Assembly (NCBI GenBank): GCA_035623615.1
Contig: DASPTB010000148.1
Location: 1-13,221, forward strand
DNA: 13,221 nt
Direction of reading: 5' to 3'
Origin: DASPTB01 sp035623615
Lineage (GTDB): Bacteria; Actinomycetota; UBA4738
Shown here in pieces: positions 12,098-13,221 of the stretch (positions are counted from its first letter, which is position 1; each line of letters begins with the position of its first letter). Below the pieces are notes generated by a model, which saw only the letters and a program-made list of their open reading frames with translations, was not told where the DNA came from and did no database searches. The translations under genes and the position numbers were made by a program.

Positions 12098-13221
12098 ATG
12101 AGCGACGGACTCCGGGTCGGGATGCTCGGGTGCGGCACGGTTGGTGCCGCGGTGGTTCGCATGCTCGACGAGCACGCGGACGAGATCGAGCGGCGCGCCG
12201 GTACGCACGTCGCGGTCGTCCGGGTGGCGGTGCGCGATCCGGATCGCGCTCGTGACGTCGCGCTCGACCCGTCGGTGTTGGTAAAGGAACCTGACGAAAT
12301 CGTGTCGGCTCCCGACATCGACGTCGTCGTCGAGGTGATAGGGGGCATCGAGCCCGCGCGGTCGCTGATCCTCGCCGCGATGGCGGCGGGGAAGTCGGTG
12401 GTGACGGCCAACAAGGCGCTGCTGGCCGACCACGGTCCCGAGCTGTTCGACGAGGCCGTCCGCAGGGGTGTCGACCTGCTGTACGAGGCGGCCGTCGGCG
12501 GCGGGATTCCCGTGATCCGCCCGATCCGCGAGCACCTGGCGGGAGACCGCATCATTCGTCTCACGGGAATTCTCAACGGGACGACCAACTACATCCTCAC
12601 GAGGATGACCGAGGACGGGTCGAACCTGGCCGACGCCGTGCGTGAGGCGCAGGCGCTCGGATACGCCGAGGCGAATCCGAGCGCCGACGTCGAGGGGAAC
12701 GACGCGGCCGCCAAGGCCGCCATTCTCGCCACGATCGCGTTCGACACGCCGGTCGCGGCGTCGGACGTCTCGCGGGAGGGGATCACGGGCGTGACGACGG
12801 ACGACATCGCGTTCGCGAAGCGGCTCGGCTACGTGGTCAAGCTGCTCGCGGTGGCGGAGCGCGTCGGAGACGCGGTCTCGGTTCGCGTGCATCCCGCGAT
12901 GCTCCCCGCCTCGCATCCGCTCGCGGCCGTCCGCGACGCGTTCAACGCGGTGCTGATCGACGGCGAGCGAGTTGGCCCGCTGATGCTGTACGGGAGAGGG
13001 GCCGGCGGCGATCCGACGGCGACGTCAGTGGTGGGGGACCTGATCGAGCTGGCGCGCAGCCGCTCGGCCGCGGGCACGATCACGACCGCCGCGCACGGAG
13101 CTCACGGCGCGGAGGGGACGTCGAGCCGTCAGCTGCTGCCGATCGACGAGGTGCTGGGGGAGTTCTATCTGTTGCTGGACGTGGCCGATCGCCCGGGCGT
13201 GCTGGCCGCCATCGCCCACGC
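12098..13221 (+). CDS. hom: Homoserine dehydrogenase, C-terminus cut by the window edge
   Basis: The enzyme reduces aspartate semialdehyde to homoserine with NAD(P)H, at the branch to threonine and methionine. The ATG at 12098 opens a frame with no stop before the right edge (374 full codons; family members are about 430). The Rossmann start VGMLGCGTVGAAVV (7-20) binds the cofactor; TANKALLA (103-110), EAAVGGGIPVI (130-140), ILNGTTNYIL (158-167) and GYAEANPSADVEGNDAAAK (188-206) follow. Asp202 and Lys206 are the expected catalytic pair. A C-terminal ACT domain begins at about 356 (FYLLLDVADRPGVLAAIA), suggesting feedback control, usually by threonine. No fused aspartokinase precedes it, so this is the monofunctional form. 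It starts 24 bases after ftcD and may be co-transcribed or use its own promoter. Many actinobacteria have thrC and thrB next, beyond this window. Confidence 0.95.
   Translation, partial: MSDGLRVGMLGCGTVGAAVVRMLDEHADEIERRAGTHVAVVRVAVRDPDRARDVALDPSVLVKEPDEIVSAPDIDVVVEVIGGIEPARSLILAAMAAGKSVVTANKALLADHGPELFDEAVRRGVDLLYEAAVGGGIPVIRPIREHLAGDRIIRLTGILNGTTNYILTRMTEDGSNLADAVREAQALGYAEANPSADVEGNDAAAKAAILATIAFDTPVAASDVSREGITGVTTDDIAFAKRLGYVVKLLAVAERVGDAVSVRVHPAMLPASHPLAAVRDAFNAVLIDGERVGPLMLYGRGAGGDPTATSVVGDLIELARSRSAAGTITTAAHGAHGAEGTSSRQLLPIDEVLGEFYLLLDVADRPGVLAAIAH

Noticed and set aside
10001..12916. 971-codon minus-strand open frame opposite the GNAT, ftcD and hom genes
   Set aside because: The composition is typical of an antisense shadow, and three well-recognised genes occupy the other strand.
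1..13221. CRISPR array, insertion sequence, integrase, tRNA or rRNA
   Set aside because: I saw no regularly spaced repeats, transposase motifs, long terminal inverted repeats, tRNA cloverleaf or rRNA sequence on either strand.

Overview
The window is GC-rich double-stranded bacterial DNA, roughly two-thirds or more G+C by eye, with strong G/C preference at third codon positions and many GTG starts. The cystathionine beta-synthase resembles the mycobacterial type. The tandem-GNAT protein, the small PH-like protein and the weak or missing Shine-Dalgarno sites at several starts also fit Actinomycetota, probably a deep or poorly cultivated lineage. That placement is inference from family resemblance; there is no rRNA marker here.

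Layout. Everything from base 1 to about 7242 reads on the minus strand; everything from about 7498 to the end reads on the plus strand. The two blocks diverge from one 255-base intergenic region (7243-7497). In transcription order the minus block holds a large soluble sensor histidine kinase (pseudo-receiver, three PAS, GAF, HisKA_3/HATPase), overlapped by 4 bases with a response regulator that joins a NarL-like receiver to an EAL c-di-GMP phosphodiesterase. After these come a secreted PQQ-dependent sugar dehydrogenase-type protein, cystathionine beta-synthase, an unrecognised 148-residue protein, and the first codons of a possible RNase H-fold (DUF429-like) protein cut by the window edge. The plus block holds urocanate hydratase (hutU), a small PH-like unknown, a tandem GNAT acetyltransferase, bifunctional glutamate formiminotransferase/formimino-THF cyclodeaminase, and a homoserine dehydrogenase cut by the right edge.

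How the genes fit together. The plus block is part of a histidine-degradation operon. HutU makes imidazolone propionate, and FTCD takes the later intermediate formiminoglutamate and passes its one-carbon unit to tetrahydrofolate. Histidase and imidazolonepropionase, which lie before and between these steps, are not in the window. Two proteins of unknown role are locked between hutU and ftcD by 4-base start/stop overlaps. The kinase-EAL pair looks like a complete cytoplasmic signalling unit that converts PAS/GAF-sensed input into c-di-GMP breakdown rather than direct transcription control.

I see no CRISPR array, transposon, integrase, tRNA or rRNA. Most genes are recognisable housekeeping or signalling families. 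The best candidates for something new are the kinase with a Glu at its receiver phosphosite paired with a NarL-receiver/EAL output, the two unknowns embedded in the hut operon, and a perfect 16-base palindrome upstream of the PQQ-enzyme gene.
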